Below are positions 61,098 to 64,000 of a stretch of 64,000 bases of DNA, piece by piece. The notes beneath the pieces were generated by a model. That model saw nothing but the letters and a program-made list of their open reading frames with translations. It did no database searches and had not been told where the DNA came from. A program made the translations under genes and the position numbers. The stretch is from Mesorhizobium huakuii (lineage in GTDB: Bacteria; Pseudomonadota; Alphaproteobacteria; Rhizobiales; Rhizobiaceae): contig NZ_BSNY01000010.1 of assembly GCF_030160235.1 (NCBI RefSeq), forward strand, positions 186,001 through 250,000, written 5' to 3'. Position 1 is the stretch's first letter. Each line of letters opens with the position of its first letter.

Positions 61098-62017
61098 TGG
61101 ACATCACCGTCAACATCCTCCTGACCATTGCCACGGCGGCGACTCCGCTGTTGATCGCGGCGATTGGCGAACTGGTGGTCGAACGCTCAGGCGTGCTCAA
61201 TCTCGGCGTCGAGGGCATGATGATCATGGGCGCGGTCGGCGGCTTCGGCGCCGGCTACCTGACCGGCTCGCCCTGGATCGGCCTTTTGGCGGCGATCGCC
61301 ATGGGGGCGCTGTTCTCGCTGCTGTTTGCCGTCATGACGCTGTCTCTGGCCACCAACCAGGTGGCGACCGGCCTGTCGCTGACCCTGCTCGGCCTCGGCC
61401 TCTCCGGCATGATCGGCACGAGCTTCGTCGGCCAGCCCGGTGTCAGGCTGCCCAATCTCGACATTCCTGGCCTCAGTTCCATCCCGGTCGTGGGCAAGCT
61501 GCTGTTCGGCCAGGATCCGGTGTTCTACATCTCGATCGTGCTGACCGCCGCAGTCATGTGGTTCCTGTTCAAGACGCGAACCGGGCTGACACTGCGCTCG
61601 ATCGGCGACAGCCACACCTCGGCGCATGCGCTCGGCATCAAGGTCATCCGCTACCGCTATCTGGCGGTGATCTTCGGCGGCGCCTGCGCCGGTCTCGCCG
61701 GAGGCCATCTGTCATTGGTCTACACGCCGCAATGGGTCGAGAACATGACCGCGGGCCGAGGCTGGATCGCGCTGGCGCTCGTGGTGTTCGCGTCGTGGCG
61801 GCCCTGGCGGGTGCTCGCCGGCGCCTACATCTTCGGCGCGGTGTGGATCGGCCAGCTTCATGCACAGGCTTTTGGCATTCCGGTGCCCTCGCAGATGCTT
61901 TCTTCTCTGCCCTATCTGGCAACCGTCGTGGTTCTCGTTCTAATCTCGCGCAACAAGCGTCTGACGATGATGAACACGCCGGCATCACTGGGGCAGCCAT
62001 TCGTTCCGGATCGTTGA
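61097..62017 (+). CDS. BMP-type ABC transporter permease 2
   Basis: A 306-residue inner-membrane protein. The first helices carry the family signature VVERSGVLNLGVEGMMIMGAVGGF near 27-50, and THSLGI-like DSHTSAHALGIKVIRYRYLA near 176-195. The ATG overlaps the last base of the upstream stop codon. With permease 1, the double ATPase and the binding protein it completes a four-gene importer. Confidence 0.93.
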   Translation: MDITVNILLTIATAATPLLIAAIGELVVERSGVLNLGVEGMMIMGAVGGFGAGYLTGSPWIGLLAAIAMGALFSLLFAVMTLSLATNQVATGLSLTLLGLGLSGMIGTSFVGQPGVRLPNLDIPGLSSIPVVGKLLFGQDPVFYISIVLTAAVMWFLFKTRTGLTLRSIGDSHTSAHALGIKVIRYRYLAVIFGGACAGLAGGHLSLVYTPQWVENMTAGRGWIALALVVFASWRPWRVLAGAYIFGAVWIGQLHAQAFGIPVPSQMLSSLPYLATVVVLVLISRNKRLTMMNTPASLGQPFVPDR

Positions 62018-62068
62018 CAAAAACAAAAAGACGGGAAGCTCCAAGGCTTAACACAGAGAGGTAACACG

Positions 62069-63136
62069 ATGAAAAAACTGCTTATTGCCCTGATGACGAC
62101 GACAGCTGCATTGTCACTGGCCGCGTCCGCAGAGGCGGCCGACAAGTTGAAGGCCTGCTGGGTCTATACCGGCCCGATCGGCGATTTCGGCTACTCCTAC
62201 CAGCACGACCAGGGCCGGCTCGAAGTCGAGAAGGCGCTCGGCGACAAGGTCGAGACCGCCTATCTGGAGAACGTCTCCGAAGGTCCCGATGCCGACCGGG
62301 CTTTTGAGCGCCTGGCGCGCGAAGGCTGCAAGCTGATCTTCGGCACCTCGTTCGGCTTCATGGATGCCGAAGTGAAGGTCGCCAAGAAATTCCCGAAGGT
62401 GATGTTCGAGCACGCCACCGGCTACAAGACCGGCGATAATCTCGGCATCTACAATGCCCGCTTCTATGAAGGGCGCTACGTGCTCGGCCAGATCGCCGCC
62501 AAGGAATCGAAGTCCGGCGTCGCCGGCTACATCGTGTCCTTCCCGATCCCGGAAGTGGTGATGGGCATCAACTCCTTCATGCTCGGCGCGCAGTCGATCA
62601 ACCCGAACTTCAAGGCCAAGATCGTCTGGGTCAATTCGTGGTTCGATCCGGGCAAGGAAGCCGACGCTGCCAAGGCGCTGTTCGACCAGGGCGCCGACAT
62701 CATCGTCCAGCACACCGATTCGACCGCTGCCCTGCAGGTGGCCGAGGAGCGCAAGCTGCACGGCTTCGGCCAGTCGTCCGACATGATCAAGTTCGCGCCG
62801 AACGCGCAGCTGACCTCGCTGACCGACGAATGGGGTCCGTACTACATCAGCCGCGTGCAGGCAGCCATCGACGGCACCTGGAAGCCGGACAATGTCTGGC
62901 TCGGCATCAAGGACGGCGCGGTCAAGCTCGCGCCCTACACCAACATGCCCGACGACGTGAAGGCGATGGCCGAGGCGACCGGGAAGAAGATCGCCGGCGG
63001 CTGGAACCCGTTCACCGGACCGATCGCCAAGCAGGACGGCTCGGCGTGGCTGAAGGACGGTGAAGTGGCCGACGACGGCACGCTGCTCGGCATGAATTTT
63101 TACGTCAAGGGCGTCGACGACAAGCTGCCGCAATAA
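62069..63136 (+). CDS. BMP-family substrate-binding protein (purine nucleoside importer)
   Basis: A 355-residue periplasmic protein with a signal peptide (about 1-23, ending AEA-AD). BMP family features: CWVYTGPIGDFGYSYQHDQG near 31-50, EGCKLIFGTSFGFMDAEVK near 86-104, and VQHTDSTAALQVAEE near 212-226. Relatives bind guanosine/adenosine-type nucleosides. It follows the permeases by 51 bases in the same operon, with AGAGAGGT before the ATG. Confidence 0.93.
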   Translation: MKKLLIALMTTTAALSLAASAEAADKLKACWVYTGPIGDFGYSYQHDQGRLEVEKALGDKVETAYLENVSEGPDADRAFERLAREGCKLIFGTSFGFMDAEVKVAKKFPKVMFEHATGYKTGDNLGIYNARFYEGRYVLGQIAAKESKSGVAGYIVSFPIPEVVMGINSFMLGAQSINPNFKAKIVWVNSWFDPGKEADAAKALFDQGADIIVQHTDSTAALQVAEERKLHGFGQSSDMIKFAPNAQLTSLTDEWGPYYISRVQAAIDGTWKPDNVWLGIKDGAVKLAPYTNMPDDVKAMAEATGKKIAGGWNPFTGPIAKQDGSAWLKDGEVADDGTLLGMNFYVKGVDDKLPQ

Positions 63137-63161
63137 GCGGCGCATCACATTTCGAACAGGA

Positions 63162-63186
63162 AAGGGCGCCGCGAGGCGCCCTTTTC
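63162..63186. terminator. Terminator shared by the importer operon and rimO
   Basis: AAGGGCGCC (63162-63170) and GGCGCCCTT (63175-63183) around GCGA, flanked by A/T runs on both sides, so it can stop both convergent transcripts. Confidence 0.88.
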
Positions 63187-63213
63187 ATTTGCCGGGAAAA
63201 AGCGACGGAACGA

Positions 63214-64000
63214 TCAGACGGCCGAACCGTAGAGGTCATAGGCGTCGGCGCGCTCGATCTTGACGGTGACGATGTCGCCGGCACGCATCGGGCGGCGCGA
63301 CTGGATGTGGACCGAGCCGTCGATCTCGGGCGCGTCGTATTTGGTGCGGCCCTTCGCCGACGTGCCATGCGCTTCGTCGATCAGCACCGGCAGGCGCTTG
63401 CCGACCTTCTTCGCCAGCTGCGTCGCCGAAATCTTCTGCTGGCGCTGCATGAAGCGGTGCCAGCGCGCTTCCTTGACGTCCTGCGGCACCTGCTCGAGGC
63501 CGAGGTCGTTGGAACGGGCGCCCTTGACCGGTTCGTATTTGAAGCAGCCGGCGCGATCGATCTTGGCCTCGTCCAGCCAGTCGAGCAGCATCTCGAAATC
63601 CTCGTCCGTCTCGCCGGGGAAGCCGACGATGAAGGTCGAACGGATGGCGAGATCCGGGCACACGTCGCGCCAGCCGCGAATGCGCTCCAGCGTCTTTTCG
63701 CCATGTGCTGGCCGGCGCATGTTCTTCAGCACTTGCGGCGAGGCATGCTGGAACGGGATGTCGAGATAGGGAAGGATCTTGCCCTCGGCCATCAGCGGGA
63801 TGACGTCGGCGACATGCGGGTAGGGGTAGACATAGTGCATGCGCACCCAGATGCCGAGCTTGCCCAGTTCCTCCGACAGATCGAGGAATTTCGCGCGCAC
63901 TTCGCGGTCGCCGAACATCGACGTCTGGTACTTGATGTCGATGCCGTAGGCGCTGGTGTCCTGCGAGATGACGAGCAGCTCCTTGACGCCGGCCTTGGCC
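63214..64000 (-). CDS. rimO: Ribosomal protein S12 methylthiotransferase RimO, C-terminal part (5' end off window)
   Basis: About 262 visible residues of a radical-SAM methylthiotransferase, which adds a methylthio group to an aspartate of S12. Seen: [16 protein letters not shown] at the window edge, [50 protein letters not shown] and the C-terminal TRAM domain ([12 protein letters not shown] end). The N-terminal and SAM Cys clusters lie beyond the right edge, so intactness of those cannot be checked. Confidence 0.95.
   Translation of the reverse strand, partial: AKAGVKELLVISQDTSAYGIDIKYQTSMFGDREVRAKFLDLSEELGKLGIWVRMHYVYPYPHVADVIPLMAEGKILPYLDIPFQHASPQVLKNMRRPAHGEKTLERIRGWRDVCPDLAIRSTFIVGFPGETDEDFEMLLDWLDEAKIDRAGCFKYEPVKGARSNDLGLEQVPQDVKEARWHRFMQRQQKISATQLAKKVGKRLPVLIDEAHGTSAKGRTKYDAPEIDGSVHIQSRRPMRAGDIVTVKIERADAYDLYGSAV

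Noticed and set aside
1-64000. CRISPR array
   Set aside because: No set of regularly spaced 25-40 base repeats was seen; the repeated units found are rhizobial palindromes or short operator-like elements.

Overview
The window reads as a piece of an alphaproteobacterial chromosome, most likely Mesorhizobium or a close relative in the Rhizobiales. The grounds are high GC, the rhizobial palindromic intergenic repeats near 16.68-16.78 kb and 35.58-35.63 kb, a phosphatidylcholine synthase, an IalB-family protein, a DUF982 protein, a Ti-type TraA relaxase and a PleC/DivJ-class kinase. No taxonomy search was possible, so genus is an inference.

Region 1 (1 to about 14.9 kb) is the right end of an integrative, probably conjugative, element inserted at the 5' end of dusA. 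It holds the C-terminal part of a TraA relaxase that runs off the left edge, a small AlpA-like regulator (possible excisionase), an XRE repressor-like protein, a decayed serine resolvase, a DUF982 protein, a minus-strand operon of four very small unknown proteins (three share a motif), and a zinc-ribbon protein. Next comes a two-gene AAA-ATPase/subtilisin-like protease module matching IetA-IetS, a plasmid-stability/anti-phage type system. After it come a SRAP-domain (YedK/HMCES-like) protein and a secreted ClpP-like protease. A frameshifted tyrosine integrase lies next to a 3' fragment of tRNA-Thr(UGU). An intact tyrosine integrase directly abuts dusA. The two integrases with two different target signatures suggest stacked or nested elements.

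Region 2 (14.95 to about 37.5 kb) is core chromosome: dusA, a TIGR02281-type aspartic protease, DUF1289, cobT, a PleC/DivJ-class histidine kinase, a nuclease, a GST/uracil-DNA-glycosylase-like pair, an Lrp regulator, DNA alkylation repair, and a polar amino-acid ABC importer without its ATPase. Molybdenum cofactor genes (mobB-mobA, and moaA separately) follow. The region ends with two regulator/target divergent pairs (MarR-hydrolase and TetR-SDR), each with visible inverted-repeat operators.

Region 3 (37.7 to 64 kb) is also core: an L,D-transpeptidase, small secreted proteins, tRNA-Val(CAC), gph/rpiA, glutathione reductase, MgtE, and an SbmA/BacA-like transporter fused to an ATPase. It continues with a FrnE-like DsbA protein, a YejA-like binding protein, IalB, HspQ, a UbiH-type hydroxylase, a DUF2182-DUF1326 pair running into pcs, a quinone oxidoreductase, a complete BMP-type nucleoside ABC importer, and the C-terminal part of RimO at the right edge.

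The strongest candidates for unusual biology are the IetAS cassette with its neighbours, the operon of tiny motif-sharing proteins at 4.9-6.0 kb, and the stacked integration junction at 12.1-14.95 kb.
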